DNA of 64,000 bases from Rhizobium sp. ACO-34A (GCA_002600635.1 CP021371.1:4486001-4550000), one strand, 5' to 3'; shown: positions 36,196 through 44,875, numbered from the stretch's first letter. A program made the numbers and translations. Notes: generated from the sequence alone by a model not told the origin.

Positions 36196-36282
36196 GGAAC
36201 GAATCGGCGACGAATCGCAGACGCACCGGATTTCTCGTTTTGTTCACCGCTATATATTGTGAAATTACAATTGGTTAACCAT
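36196..36282 (+). promoter_or_regulatory. Repeated regulatory module, copy B, with CtrA-type site
   Basis: CGAATCG-GCGA-CGAATCG then 22 bp to TTGTTCAC and a CTATATAT block, the same order and spacing as copy A. TTAACCAT, the half-site recognised by CtrA, lies 40 bp further on at 36275-36282. Confidence 0.55.
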
Positions 36283-36351
36283 ATAAGGCGGTGGATATTA
36301 AGGATTTGAGCACCCGATCCGACCTTCCTCGTTAACGCTTGTGCCGAAACG

Positions 36352-36381
36352 GACAGGGCCGGCACGAAGGCCGGCCCTGTC
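36352..36381. repeat. Perfect 12-bp hairpin between copy B and phbB
   Basis: GACAGGGCCGGC (36352-36363) / GCCGGCCCTGTC (36370-36381), loop ACGAAG. No U run follows on either strand, so it may be a Rho-independent-like end, an RNA-stabilising hairpin, or the 3' end of a small RNA starting near copy B. Confidence 0.6.
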
Positions 36382-36400
36382 GCACTTGAATGGAGTTTTA

Positions 36401-37126
36401 TCAGACGAAGAACTGGCCACCATTGGCGGAAATCGTCGAACCGGTGATGAAACCGGCATCGTCGGAAGCCAGAAACACCACGATGCGCGCGACCTCCTCC
36501 GGCTCGCCGAGACGTCCGACCGGAATTTGCGGAATGATCCGCTCGTTCAGCACCTTCTCTGGAATGGCCCGCACCATTTCCGTGCCGATATAGCCGGGGC
36601 AAACCGCATTGACCGTGATGCCCTTGGCAGCGCCCTCCTGCGCGAGTGCCTTGGTAAAGCCGAGATCGCCGGCCTTGGCCGCCGAATAATTGGCCTGCCC
36701 CATCTGACCCTTCTGGCCGTTGATCGAGGAGATGGTGATGACCCGCCCGAAATTGCGGTCGCGCATACCGGACCACACGGGGTGCGTCATGTTGAAGACG
36801 CCGTTGAGATTGGTGTTGATCACCTCGTTCCACTGCTCAGGGGTGATCTTGTGGAACATCGCGTCGCGGGTAATGCCGGCATTGTTGACCAACACCTCGA
36901 CCGGCCCCAGTTCCGCTTCCACCTTCGCGATCCCCTCCACACAGGCGCCATAGCTGGATACATCCCATTTGAAGACCGGAATGCCGGTCTCCTCCCTGAA
37001 GGCCTGCGCCTTCTCGTCGTTGCCGGCATAGTTTGCCGCCACCGAATAGCCGGCCTCCTTGAGTGCGACCGAAATCGCCGCTCCGATGCCTCGGGTTCCA
37101 CCCGTCACCAATGCAACTCTGCTCAT
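36401..37126 (-). CDS. phbB: Acetoacetyl-CoA reductase
   Basis: 241 residues. This SDR reduces acetoacetyl-CoA to (R)-3-hydroxybutyryl-CoA with NADPH, the second step of polyhydroxybutyrate synthesis. It has TGGTRGIG (8-15) for cofactor binding, NNAG, and Tyr147-Lys151 in NYSAAKAG; the sequence around RDAMFHKITPEQWNEVINTN is typical of PhaB. It lies 145 bp downstream of phbA on the same strand, as in Sinorhizobium and Agrobacterium. The PHA synthase gene is not in this window. Confidence 0.97.
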   Translation of the reverse strand: MSRVALVTGGTRGIGAAISVALKEAGYSVAANYAGNDEKAQAFREETGIPVFKWDVSSYGACVEGIAKVEAELGPVEVLVNNAGITRDAMFHKITPEQWNEVINTNLNGVFNMTHPVWSGMRDRNFGRVITISSINGQKGQMGQANYSAAKAGDLGFTKALAQEGAAKGITVNAVCPGYIGTEMVRAIPEKVLNERIIPQIPVGRLGEPEEVARIVVFLASDDAGFITGSTISANGGQFFV

Positions 37127-37271
37127 GCGCTGTCACTCCCTCAGTGTAAAGCTTCGCCGGCCACCGGCTCTTCTTTCGAAGCCGTTGTTAGGATAGTTTC
37201 ATGACACTTGATCGCAGCGACCTGCGCCTCCCGGCTACCGCCGGCTCCCGCGCAGGTCCTCTGTTCTTCGC

Positions 37272-38453
37272 CTAGAGAGACTCCAGGCACATGGCGACGC
37301 CCATGCCGCCGCCAATGCAAAGGGTGGCAAGCCCCTTCTTCGCGCCCCGGCGCTTCATCTCGAACAGCAACGTGTTGAGAATGCGCGCACCGGACGCGCC
37401 GACCGGATGACCGATCGCGATAGCGCCGCCATTGACGTTGACGATGGAGGTATCCCAGCCGAGATCCTTGTTGACCGCGCAGGCCTGCGCCGCAAAGGCC
37501 TCATTGGCCTCCACGAGATCGAGATCGGCGACGTTCCAGCCGGCCTTTTTCAGAGCCTTGCGGGAGGCGGGGATCGGCCCGGTTCCCATGATCTGTGGGT
37601 CGACGCCGGCGGTTGCCCAGGAAACGATGCGGGCAAGCGGAGCGATGCCGCGGCGGCCCGCCTCGTCCTCGGTCATCAGGAGAGCGGCAGCCGCACCATC
37701 ATTGATACCGGATGCGTTGGCGGCCGTTACTGTACCCTCCTTGTCGAAGGCGGGCTTGAGCTTGGCCATGCTGTCGAGTGTTGCCCCGAAGCGGATGTAT
37801 TCATCGGCATCGACGGTGATATCGCCCTTGCGGCTCGGCACCACGACCGGAACGATCTCGTCCTTGAAACGGCCGGCAACCTGGGCTGCTTCCGCCTTGT
37901 TCTGCGAGGCAACCGCAAAAGCATCCTGCTCTTCACGGGTAAGCTGCCACTGACGGGCAACGTTTTCGGCGGTGATGCCCATGTGGTAGCCGTAGAAGGC
38001 GTCCGTCAGGCCATCCTTGATCATGCTGTCGATCATCTTCAGATCGCCCATCTTGGTGCCGCCGCGAAGGTGGGCGACATGAGGCGCCATGGACATCGAT
38101 TCCTGCCCGCCGGCCACGATGATCGTGGCGTCGCCCGAGGCGATCTGCTGCATGCCGAGTGCTACGGCGCGCAGGCCCGAACCGCAAAGCTGGTTCATGC
38201 CCCATGCTGTCGCTTCCTGCGGAATGCCGGCCTTCATGGCGGCCTGGCGAGCCGGGTTTTGCCCCTGCCCTGCGGTCAGAATCTGGCCGAGGATCACCTC
38301 GTCGACTTCCTTGGCATCGACGCGGGCGCGTTCCAGAACGGCCTTGATGGCAACGGCGCCGAGATCGTGAGCCGGCACATTGGCGAAGGCGCCATTGAAC
38401 GACCCGACCGGCGTGCGCGCCGCACTGGCGATAACGATGGATGCACTGCTCAT
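37272..38453 (-). CDS. phbA: Acetyl-CoA acetyltransferase (beta-ketothiolase)
   Basis: 393 residues. It condenses two acetyl-CoA to acetoacetyl-CoA, the first step of polyhydroxybutyrate synthesis. The nucleophilic Cys90 lies in [10 protein letters not shown], and His349 ([10 protein letters not shown]) and Cys379 (LCIGGGMG) complete the active site of biosynthetic thiolase. GAGGAG precedes the ATG. It is first in the phbA-phbB operon and divergent from phaR; the 230-bp region between them contains two inverted repeats likely to be involved in regulation. Confidence 0.98.
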   Translation of the reverse strand: MSSASIVIASAARTPVGSFNGAFANVPAHDLGAVAIKAVLERARVDAKEVDEVILGQILTAGQGQNPARQAAMKAGIPQEATAWGMNQLCGSGLRAVALGMQQIASGDATIIVAGGQESMSMAPHVAHLRGGTKMGDLKMIDSMIKDGLTDAFYGYHMGITAENVARQWQLTREEQDAFAVASQNKAEAAQVAGRFKDEIVPVVVPSRKGDITVDADEYIRFGATLDSMAKLKPAFDKEGTVTAANASGINDGAAAALLMTEDEAGRRGIAPLARIVSWATAGVDPQIMGTGPIPASRKALKKAGWNVADLDLVEANEAFAAQACAVNKDLGWDTSIVNVNGGAIAIGHPVGASGARILNTLLFEMKRRGAKKGLATLCIGGGMGVAMCLESL

Positions 38454-38479
38454 GGACGTCTCCTCGCGTTTTATCAGCC

Positions 38480-38519
38480 TTTGACGATGAAACTGGCAAA
38501 GCTTTCATCCGGTGTCAAA
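38480..38519. promoter_or_regulatory. Nested inverted repeat before phbA
   Basis: TTTGAC-GATGAAA (38480-38492) and TTTCATC-CGGT-GTCAAA (38503-38519) pair in two blocks. It begins 27 bp upstream of the phbA start codon. Confidence 0.5.
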
Positions 38520-38574
38520 CAGGAAGAAAGCGGACCCATTTCATTCCTTGGTTGTACCTTCTTGAATTTCGTCA

Positions 38575-38591
38575 AATGCGGGTCCCGCATT
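38575..38591. promoter_or_regulatory. 17-bp palindrome between phbA and phaR
   Basis: AATGCGGG-T-CCCGCATT, 8-bp perfect arms, midway between the divergent starts. It contains TGC-N7-GCA, which resembles the TGC-rich half-sites reported for PhaR, so it may be the PhaR operator. Confidence 0.5.
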
Positions 38592-38683
38592 GCACAAAGA
38601 GATTGTCACCACGCTTCGTTTGCGTTTACATTCGGGGAGGGAAGAGCAAAAATCCACAATAACGACGGGGTTAGGAGGCACGA

Positions 38684-39259
38684 ATGGCCAAGACAGAGGG
38701 CGATATTGTCATAAAAAAATATGCCAACCGCCGGCTCTACAACACAGGTACCAGCACGTACGTCACGCTGGAAGACCTAGCCAAGATGGTGAAGAAGGGA
38801 GAGGAATTCGTCGTTCAGGATGCGAAGTCCGGTGAGGATATCACCCATTCCGTCCTGACACAGATCATTTTCGAACAGGAATCGAAGACCGGCAATACGC
38901 TTCTGCCGATTTCCTTCCTGCGTCAGCTCATCGGCTATTATGGCGACCAGATGCAGATGGTCGTGCCGAGCTTTCTCGAACACTCGATGAAGGCCTTCAC
39001 CGAGCAGCAGGCCCAGATGCGCGAGCAGATGACCAGGGCTTTCGGCGAGACGCCGCTGACCAAGAACCTGCAGATGCCCATGCAGCTCATGGAGGAGCAG
39101 GTGAAGCGCAACACCGAGATGTTCCACCAGGCCATGCAGATGTTCTCACCCTTCGTCGGCAGCCAGCCCGCGAAGGAAAGCCGCAAGGCTGAAGCCAAGG
39201 ACATCGATGAGCTGAAGGAACAGCTTCGCACGCTGCAGAACAAGCTCGACAGCCTCTGA
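38684..39259 (+). CDS. phaR: Polyhydroxyalkanoate synthesis repressor
   Basis: 191 residues. The N-terminal PHB/PHA accumulation regulator domain is clear (IVIKKYANRRLYNTGTSTYV then LEDLAKMVKKGEEFVVQDAK and EDITHSVLTQIIFEQE), and the rest is a phasin-like helical region with Met/Gln-rich stretches ending in a coiled coil (DELKEQLRTLQNKL). PhaR binds DNA and PHB granules, repressing phasin and biosynthesis genes until granules form. In rhizobia it is also called AniA and affects carbon flow into exopolysaccharide. AGGAGG lies 5 bp before the ATG. Divergent from phbA. Confidence 0.97.
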   Translation: MAKTEGDIVIKKYANRRLYNTGTSTYVTLEDLAKMVKKGEEFVVQDAKSGEDITHSVLTQIIFEQESKTGNTLLPISFLRQLIGYYGDQMQMVVPSFLEHSMKAFTEQQAQMREQMTRAFGETPLTKNLQMPMQLMEEQVKRNTEMFHQAMQMFSPFVGSQPAKESRKAEAKDIDELKEQLRTLQNKLDSL

Positions 39260-39285
39260 GGCAGTATCGGAAATTCGGGAACACG

Positions 39286-39314
39286 AAAGGCGGAAGTTTA
39301 CCTTCCGCCTTTTT
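39286..39314 (+). terminator. Intrinsic terminator of phaR
   Basis: Perfect stem GGCGGAAG (39289-39296) / CTTCCGCC (39302-39309), loop TTTAC, then a five-base T run. Confidence 0.92.
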
Positions 39315-39338
39315 CGTTGGTCGGATATAAGCCGGCGA

Positions 39339-39746
39339 TCAAAGGCCGATCGAGACATCCCGCCCAGCCGAGCGGATCGAAACTGCAAAGCCGCCGACGA
39401 CATCGATGAAAGCGATCGTCATGAGGATGAAGAAGTTCTGCGTCGCCGCATTCCGCACCAGCAGGAATTCCACCAGAAACGCGATGAAGACCAGCATCGA
39501 CAGCATGTGGTTGAGAAGCGAGCCGGATCCGTTGCGGGTAGCCTTGAGGATCTCGATGAACAGCACCACCAGGCCGACCAGGATGAACACATCGCCGACC
39601 GATAGCGTCCAGATCGCACCTGACAGCATCGACAGCGACAACACCTCGTTCTGCAGCGCCGCGATACCTCCGGCTCCGAAAACTCCGAGCATGGCAAGGT
39701 TGTAGAGCGCGAACGGCACGATCATCAACGGGATGGCGGCAATCAT
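39339..39746 (-). CDS. Small four-helix membrane protein, unknown
   Basis: 135 residues with four hydrophobic segments (about 4-28, 44-66, 80-98 and 105-124). I do not recognise the family; the conserved-looking GDVFILVGLVVLFIEILKAT sits between segments. AAGGA lies 7 bp before the ATG, which starts MIAAIPLMIVPF. It is probably an inner-membrane protein conserved in Rhizobiaceae. It converges with phaR, and the upstream gap to rpmF is filled with repeats, so it likely has its own promoter. Confidence 0.72.
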   Translation of the reverse strand: MIAAIPLMIVPFALYNLAMLGVFGAGGIAALQNEVLSLSMLSGAIWTLSVGDVFILVGLVVLFIEILKATRNGSGSLLNHMLSMLVFIAFLVEFLLVRNAATQNFFILMTIAFIDVVGGFAVSIRSAGRDVSIGL

Positions 39747-39801
39747 GAAAAAGTCCTTCAGCCGGCGGGAGAATATCTCCCTGTCTCATTTCGGGACGAT
39801 T

Positions 39802-39961
39802 AAAGCATAATCCGACCGGAGTGAAACGAGGATCGATAAGATTATGCTTCAAGAAGAAAATTATGGAGCATTGACCCGATTCATCCAGATCGATGCTCTT
39901 TGTCTTGACGCAATTCCGGACGCAGAACCGCTTCGCACTTTTGCTGGAATTGCTCGTATCG
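39802..39961. repeat. Mosaic of rhizobial intergenic inverted repeats
   Basis: Three inverted repeats follow each other: AAGCATAATC (39802-39811) / GATTATGCTT (39839-39848); GGAGCAT / ATGCTCT around 39864-39900; and GCAATTCC / GGAATTGC around 39911-39953, the last enclosing the GGACGCAGAACCGC and CGCACTTTTGCT blocks. From memory, the last element resembles a highly repeated rhizobial sequence. It fills most of the gap between rpmF and the small membrane gene. Confidence 0.7.
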
Positions 39962-39975
39962 CCGGATGGCTGAAA

Positions 39976-40005
39976 AAGTAAAGGCCGGCACAAAGGCCGG
40001 CCTTT
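39976..40005 (-). terminator. Intrinsic terminator of rpmF
   Basis: Stem AAAGGCCGGC (39980-39989) / GCCGGCCTTT (39996-40005), loop ACAAAG. On the minus strand it is followed by TACTTTTTC. It lies 26 bp past the rpmF stop. Confidence 0.85.
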
Positions 40006-40030
40006 CAAAGCATCTCTGCCGAAGCAGAAC

Positions 40031-40216
40031 TTATGCGCTTTCCTTCGGCGTCAGAACCTGACGACCACGATACATACCGGTCTTCAGATCGATATGGTGC
40101 GGACGACGAAGTTCGCCGGAATTCTTGTCCTCGACATAGGTCGGGGCCTTCAGACCGTCAGCAGAACGGCGCATACCGCGCTTGGACGGGCTTGTTTTTC
40201 TTTTCGGTACAGCCAT
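40031..40216 (-). CDS. rpmF: 50S ribosomal protein L32
   Basis: 61 residues, highly basic, with the L32 signature [20 protein letters not shown] and [16 protein letters not shown]. As usual in alphaproteobacteria, it lacks the zinc-binding cysteines found in L32 of some other bacteria. GGAG lies upstream of the ATG. In other rhizobia it also lies near mtgA and the phb genes. A strong terminator follows. Confidence 0.98.
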   Translation of the reverse strand: MAVPKRKTSPSKRGMRRSADGLKAPTYVEDKNSGELRRPHHIDLKTGMYRGRQVLTPKESA

Positions 40217-40374
40217 TTCACTTACTCCACATGACGGACAAAACAGATTCCGCGGCCCGGTGAGGCCGAACAGCGTCTGTCTCGATCTCGGAATTTTGCG
40301 GGCTTATACATGCCCCGCAGGGCTTTGACCAGTCCCCACAGCATTTTTTTCGCGCGGGCCTTACGAAACCGGCA

Positions 40375-41022
40375 TCACACCTCATCCTCGGGCACGACCC
40401 AGGTTTCTGCTTCCGCCGCTTCTCGCCACGCAATCCACGCCGGATGCGCCTGAACGGCCGATATATACTCCAGCGTATTCTCGCTGGAAACAAGATCGTA
40501 GACATCGAAACGGCTGACCACGGGCGCGTACATGGCGTCGGCGGCGGAAAACCGGCCGAACAGGAAAGGTCCGCCGGAACGCAGGCGCATGTCCCGCCAG
40601 ATGTCCTCGATCCGCTTGACGTCTTCCGCCACGCCCTCGGGCAGCTTGATTTTCCCCTTCTCCCGCCGAATGTTCATCGGGCAGGCGTTGCGCAATGCGC
40701 GGAAGCCGGACAGCATTTCCATCGAGATCGAGCGTGCCATCGCCCGGTCGCCGACGTCTTCCGGCCAGAGCCCCGCATCCGGGAAAAGCTCGGCGGCATA
40801 CTCCATGATCGAAAGCGACTCCCAGACCCTCAGCGCGCCGTGATGCAGCACCGGCACCCGCCCGGTCGGCGAGATATCCCGGAAGGACGGATTGCCCGCG
40901 GCAAAATCGAAGGGGATCAGCCTTTCCTCGAACGGAATGCCCGCCGCAGTCAGCCCGATCCATGGCCGTAGCGACCACGAGGAGTAGTTCTTGTTGCCGA
41001 TGTAAAGAACGAGACCTTCCAT
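40375..41022 (-). CDS. Glutathione S-transferase family protein
   Basis: 215 residues. The thioredoxin-like N-terminal domain begins LVLYIGNKNYSSWSLRPWIG, where Ser/Tyr near residue 12 are candidates for glutathione activation, and includes SPTGRVPVL with the cis-Pro and WESLSIMEYAAELFP with the glutathione gamma-Glu binding Glu-Ser. An all-helical GST C-terminal domain follows. The substrate is not known. ATG 41022 (MEGLVLYIG) has GGGGGAAG upstream. The gene lies between rpmF and mtgA on the same strand but is separated from both. Confidence 0.92.
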   Translation of the reverse strand: MEGLVLYIGNKNYSSWSLRPWIGLTAAGIPFEERLIPFDFAAGNPSFRDISPTGRVPVLHHGALRVWESLSIMEYAAELFPDAGLWPEDVGDRAMARSISMEMLSGFRALRNACPMNIRREKGKIKLPEGVAEDVKRIEDIWRDMRLRSGGPFLFGRFSAADAMYAPVVSRFDVYDLVSSENTLEYISAVQAHPAWIAWREAAEAETWVVPEDEV

Positions 41023-41097
41023 GGCTTCCCCCAATGATTGCCTTCGCCGGAGAGCTTAGGGTCGAGACGGGTTCAGCACCAACAAATCTTTTGGAAA

Positions 41098-41835
41098 TCA
41101 CTCATAAAGGCAGGTGATGTAATCGCCGGAACGCTTGGCACGGCGATCGACCACGCCGGCCAGACGCTTCATTCCGCTGCCCGGCTTGCTCGCCACACGG
41201 GTGATCGGATTGGGAAGCGAAACGGCAAGCAGCGCTGCCTGCCGCGAATTGAGCTTTGCCGCCGGGATCTTGAAATGATGCTGTGCCGCAGCCTCGACGC
41301 CGTAGATGCCCGGCCCCCACTCGGCAATGTTGAGGTAGATCTCCATCGTCCGCTCTTTGGACCAGATGGCGTCGGCGGCAATCGCCAGCGGCAGCTCCAT
41401 CGCCTTGCGCAGCATGGAGCGCCCGTTCCAGAGATAGAGGTTTTTCACCGTCTGCATCGGAATGGTGCTCGCGCCGCGCGTGGCTTCGCCGGCAAGCGCA
41501 TCGTCGATCACGCCCTTCATCTCGCCCCAGTCGACGCCGTGATGCGAGCAGTACTGTCCGTCCTCCGACATCATCACCGCGCGCACCAGGTTCGGAGAGA
41601 TGTCCTCGAATTCGACCCAGCGGCGATCATATCCCTGGAAGGTCGCGAGATCTGCGAGCATCAGGGTCGAAACGGGATGAATGAAGTCGAGACGATAAAG
41701 GACGATCAGCGCATAGGGCAGCAACAGAAGTGCAGCCACGACGCCGGCGATCCGCTTTGCCATCTGCGGTATCCGTCGCGCCGGCACCGGCTCCTCCTCC
41801 GGGCCCACATACCCGATATCGCTGTCCTCAGCCAA
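41098..41835 (-). CDS. mtgA: Monofunctional biosynthetic peptidoglycan transglycosylase
   Basis: About 245 residues. One membrane anchor ([20 protein letters not shown]) precedes a GT51 domain with the motifs [13 protein letters not shown] (catalytic Glu), [17 protein letters not shown] and [20 protein letters not shown]. It polymerises lipid II glycan strands without a transpeptidase domain. The start is uncertain: I place it at TTG 41835, preceded by AGGG, giving [18 protein letters not shown] 41763 would also keep the anchor. Longer frames run into the RIME repeat upstream, which fills the divergent space towards ispA. Confidence 0.92.
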   Translation of the reverse strand: MAEDSDIGYVGPEEEPVPARRIPQMAKRIAGVVAALLLLPYALIVLYRLDFIHPVSTLMLADLATFQGYDRRWVEFEDISPNLVRAVMMSEDGQYCSHHGVDWGEMKGVIDDALAGEATRGASTIPMQTVKNLYLWNGRSMLRKAMELPLAIAADAIWSKERTMEIYLNIAEWGPGIYGVEAAAQHHFKIPAAKLNSRQAALLAVSLPNPITRVASKPGSGMKRLAGVVDRRAKRSGDYITCLYE

Positions 41836-41872
41836 TGAAACCCTGTCCGATATTAGACGCCACGTCCCTCTT

Positions 41873-41977
41873 AAAGCATGTCGCGCAAATGTGTGCAGCG
41901 GTTTTGCGACAAGACATGCGATAAAACAAAAACTGAACGCGCACGGAGCAAATCTGAAAGATCGCGACATGCGCTTT
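41873..41977 (+). repeat. RIME-like intergenic repeat, copy 4
   Basis: Starts TTAAAGCATGTCGCGCAAA, contains TGCAGCGGTTTTGCGA, GACATGCGATAAAACAAA and AATCTGAAAGATCGCGACAT, and ends GCGCTTTA. It lies in the divergent region of mtgA and ispA, 38 bp from the mtgA start. Confidence 0.92.
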
Positions 41978-42061
41978 ACCTGCCCTTTGCGGCCAATGCC
42001 AGACCGCTTTGTGCCGTGGCTCGCCAAGCCCCCAGATTCCCGTTGCCTGCGCCTGAAGAGC

Positions 42062-42994
42062 ATGCCAAATAGCCGCCTTATGAGCCCGACGACACCTTCC
42101 TTCGAAAGCCGCCTGCTGACAACCGCTTCAAGCGTGGAGGCCCTTCTGGACGAACTCCTGTCGTCCGGCGGCCTGACCGGCGAAATTACCCGGCCGCAGC
42201 GCCTGCTCGACGCCATGCGTCATGGGGCGCTCAACGGCGGAAAACGCATCCGTCCCTTCCTCGTGGTCGAAAGCACCGCGCTGTTCGGCGGCAATGCCAC
42301 GGCGGCGCTCCGTGTCGGTTGCGCGCTCGAATGTCTTCACAGCTATTCGCTGGTGCATGACGACCTGCCGGCGATGGATGACGATGATCTGCGCCGCGGC
42401 AAGCCGACGGTCCATATCGCCTATGACGAGGCGACCGCCATTCTCGCCGGCGACAGTCTTCTGACCTACGCCTTCGACGTGATTGCGGCGCCGGAAACGG
42501 CGCTTTCCGACCGCGCCCGGATCGAACTGGTGCTGGCGCTTGCTCGCGCCGCCGGCATCGGCGGCATGGCCGGCGGTCAGGCCCTCGACCTTGCGGCCGA
42601 AAAGCAGGCGCCGGACGAGGCCGGCATCGTGCTTCTGCAATCGATGAAAACCGGCGCGCTCCTGCGCTTTGCCTGCGAAGCAGGCGCCATCATATCCGAG
42701 GCACCGGCAGAAGATCGCGACCGCCTCAGGCGTTTCGGCGAGGTGATCGGCCGCGCCTTCCAGCTGGCCGACGACCTGCTCGATCTTACCTCCGACGCCG
42801 CCACGCTCGGCAAAGCGGCCGGCAAGGACGCCGCTCGCGGCAAGGGAACACTGGTGGCGCTCAAGGGGCAGGAATGGGCGGAAGCCGAACTCGACCGGCT
42901 GGTGGCGGAGGCGGAAAGCCTGATCGGCCCCTATGGCCAGAAGGCTGCAACCCTCATCGAAGCCGCCCGTTTCATCGCCAACCGAAAGCACTGA
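42062..42994 (+). CDS. ispA: Farnesyl/geranyl diphosphate synthase
   Basis: 310 residues from ATG 42062, which has GAAGAG upstream; ATG 42080 is an alternative. The first Asp-rich motif is [10 protein letters not shown] (100-109) and the second is in [12 protein letters not shown], with [10 protein letters not shown] and HSYSLVHDD, all typical of short-chain trans-prenyltransferases. It makes farnesyl diphosphate from DMAPP and IPP for quinones and undecaprenyl phosphate. The neighbouring ispG supplies the precursor pathway in the same window. Its stop is 1 bp from the hisC start, so the two genes are cotranscribed. Confidence 0.95.
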   Translation: MPNSRLMSPTTPSFESRLLTTASSVEALLDELLSSGGLTGEITRPQRLLDAMRHGALNGGKRIRPFLVVESTALFGGNATAALRVGCALECLHSYSLVHDDLPAMDDDDLRRGKPTVHIAYDEATAILAGDSLLTYAFDVIAAPETALSDRARIELVLALARAAGIGGMAGGQALDLAAEKQAPDEAGIVLLQSMKTGALLRFACEAGAIISEAPAEDRDRLRRFGEVIGRAFQLADDLLDLTSDAATLGKAAGKDAARGKGTLVALKGQEWAEAELDRLVAEAESLIGPYGQKAATLIEAARFIANRKH

Positions 42995-42995
42995 C

Positions 42996-44051
42996 ATGAG
43001 CAAGTTCTGGTCGCCGATCGTCGCCTCGCTCGAGCCCTATGTCGCCGGGGAACAGCCGGCGATAGCAAACCTCGTGAAGCTGAACACCAACGAGAACCCC
43101 TGGGGTCCCTCACCACGGGTGCTGGAGGCGATCCACGCCGCGACCAATGACGATCTGCGCCGCTATCCCGATCCCTCGGCCAAGGCGCTGAAAGAGGCAA
43201 TCGCGCGCTATCACGACGTGGCCCCGGAACAGGTCTTCGTCGGCAACGGCTCGGATGAGGTCCTGGCCTTCATCTTCGCAAGCCTGCTGAAGCACGATGC
43301 GCCGCTGCTCTACCCGGACATCACCTACAGCTTCTACCCCACCTACAGCCGTCTCTTCGACATCGAGACGCGTACGATCCCGCTCGACGCGGATTACCGC
43401 ATCCGTCCAGAAGACTATGACGGCCCCTGCGGCGCGATCATCCTGCCCAATCCGAATGCCCCAACTGGCATCGGCCTGCCGCTTGGCGATATCGAACGGC
43501 TCACCTCCGCCCATCCCGATCAGGTCGTGGCGGTAGACGAAGCCTATGTCGATTTCGGCGGAGAGACGGCGATCCCGCTGATCGCCACGAACGAAAACGT
43601 CATCGTCATCCGCACCTTCTCGAAGTCACGCTCGCTCGCCGGTCTCAGGGTCGGCTACGCCATCGCCCAGCGTCCGCTGATCGAGGCGCTGGAGCGCATG
43701 AAGGACAGCTTCAATTCCTATCCGCTGGATCGCATCGCCCAGGTCGCCGCGGTTGCTTCCATCGAGGATGATGCGTGGTTCACCGCGCGCCGGGACGAGC
43801 TGATCGAAAATCGCCGCCGGTTGACGGTCGAGCTGGAAAACCGCGGTTTCGTGGTGCTGCCGTCGCAGGCAAACTTCATCTTCGCCCGCAAGCCGGGCTT
43901 CGAGGGCAAGACACTGGCCGCCGCGCTGCGTGAGCGGGCCGTTCTGGTACGCCATTTCGGCAAGCCCCGCATTGCCGACTTCCTGCGCATCTCCATCGGC
44001 ACCGAAGCCGAATGCACCCGCCTCGTCGAAGCGCTCGATGACATTCTCTGA
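42996..44051 (+). CDS. hisC: Histidinol-phosphate aminotransferase
   Basis: 351 residues. Class II aminotransferase that transfers an amino group from glutamate to imidazole-acetol phosphate in histidine biosynthesis. LNTNENPWGPSPRVLEAI near residue 30 and the PLP-binding Lys210 in TFSKSRSLAGLRVGYA fit HisC; PNPNAPTG and DEAYVDFGGE are the substrate and cofactor loops. Some homologues act on aromatic amino acids instead. It follows ispA by 1 bp, an unusual but conserved pairing in rhizobia. A terminator lies between hisC and the convergent OmpA gene. Confidence 0.92.
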   Translation: MSKFWSPIVASLEPYVAGEQPAIANLVKLNTNENPWGPSPRVLEAIHAATNDDLRRYPDPSAKALKEAIARYHDVAPEQVFVGNGSDEVLAFIFASLLKHDAPLLYPDITYSFYPTYSRLFDIETRTIPLDADYRIRPEDYDGPCGAIILPNPNAPTGIGLPLGDIERLTSAHPDQVVAVDEAYVDFGGETAIPLIATNENVIVIRTFSKSRSLAGLRVGYAIAQRPLIEALERMKDSFNSYPLDRIAQVAAVASIEDDAWFTARRDELIENRRRLTVELENRGFVVLPSQANFIFARKPGFEGKTLAAALRERAVLVRHFGKPRIADFLRISIGTEAECTRLVEALDDIL

Positions 44052-44063
44052 CATCAGCGAATG

Positions 44064-44092
44064 AAAAAGGCGCCGCCCGGAAGCGACGCCTT
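44064..44092 (-). terminator. Terminator downstream of the OmpA-like gene
   Basis: Stem GGCG-C-CGC (from 44069) / GCG-A-CGCC (ending 44090) with one mismatch and loop CCGGAA. On the minus strand it is followed by TTTTT, so it should end the OmpA-like transcript. It could also act weakly on hisC. Confidence 0.75.
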
Positions 44093-44131
44093 GAATAATG
44101 AGATCTGGAACAGGCCTCGCGGGCCGAACCG

Positions 44132-44797
44132 TCAGCCCTGCGTGATCGGTGCGATCTGGATTTCCACGCGGCGGTTCTGCGCGCGTCCGTCCGGCGAGCC
44201 GTTGGATGCGACAGGCTGGCTCGGGCCGAACCCGACCGAGGAAACGCGGCGCTGGTCGAGGCCCTGACCGTAAAGATAGTTGGCGACCGAGTCGGCGCGG
44301 TTCTGCGACAGCTGCTGGTTATGCTGCAGACTGCCGGTCGAGTCCGTATGGCCGTTGATGTCGACCAGCGTACGGTTGAACTTGTTGAGCACGATCGCGA
44401 CCGAATTCAGCGTCGGATAGAACTGCGGCATCACAGCATACTGGTCGGTGGCGAAGGTGATGTTGGACGGCATGTTGAGGATGATCCGGTCGCCGACGCG
44501 GGTAACCGAGATGCCGGTTCCCTGAAGCTGGGCGCGAAGCTCGGCTTCCTGCTGGTCCATGTAGTTGCCGATCGCGCCGCCGGCCAGAGCACCGATACCG
44601 GCGCCGATCAGGGCCGCATTGCGGCTCGACCGTCCGCCACCACCGACGACTGCGCCGCCAACTGCACCGAGAGCCGCACCGAGCACTGCACCGCCTGCTG
44701 TATTGGAAACCTTCTGCTGACCGGTATAGGGGTCGGTCGTGGTGCAGGAGGAAAGGAAAATCGCGGCGAGCGCGAGGATCGAAAGCTTCTTGATCAT
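44132..44797 (-). CDS. OmpA-family lipoprotein (YiaD-like)
   Basis: 221 residues. Signal peptide MIKKLSILALAAIFLSSC with lipobox LSSC (Cys18), a glycine-zipper segment (GAALGAVGGAVVGGGG and GAGIGALAGGAIGNYM), then an OmpA C-terminal peptidoglycan-binding domain with VDINGHTDSTGS, LSQNRADSVANYL and NRRVEIQIAP. It should be anchored in the outer membrane and bind peptidoglycan non-covalently. ATG 44797 is preferred over GTG 44809. It stands alone between ispG and hisC. Confidence 0.93.
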   Translation of the reverse strand: MIKKLSILALAAIFLSSCTTTDPYTGQQKVSNTAGGAVLGAALGAVGGAVVGGGGRSSRNAALIGAGIGALAGGAIGNYMDQQEAELRAQLQGTGISVTRVGDRIILNMPSNITFATDQYAVMPQFYPTLNSVAIVLNKFNRTLVDINGHTDSTGSLQHNQQLSQNRADSVANYLYGQGLDQRRVSSVGFGPSQPVASNGSPDGRAQNRRVEIQIAPITQG

Positions 44798-44875
44798 CGT
44801 CGGAATCACTCCCAGTGGAACTCGGAAGGCCTCAACAGCCCAATTGCGGCAATATGAAGTTGTGAGGCCGCGATC

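Noticed and set aside
36196..36226. Second EcfG promoter at GGAAC in module copy B
   Set aside because: GGAAC occurs at 36197, but no GTT lies 16-17 bp downstream, so it does not fit the consensus.
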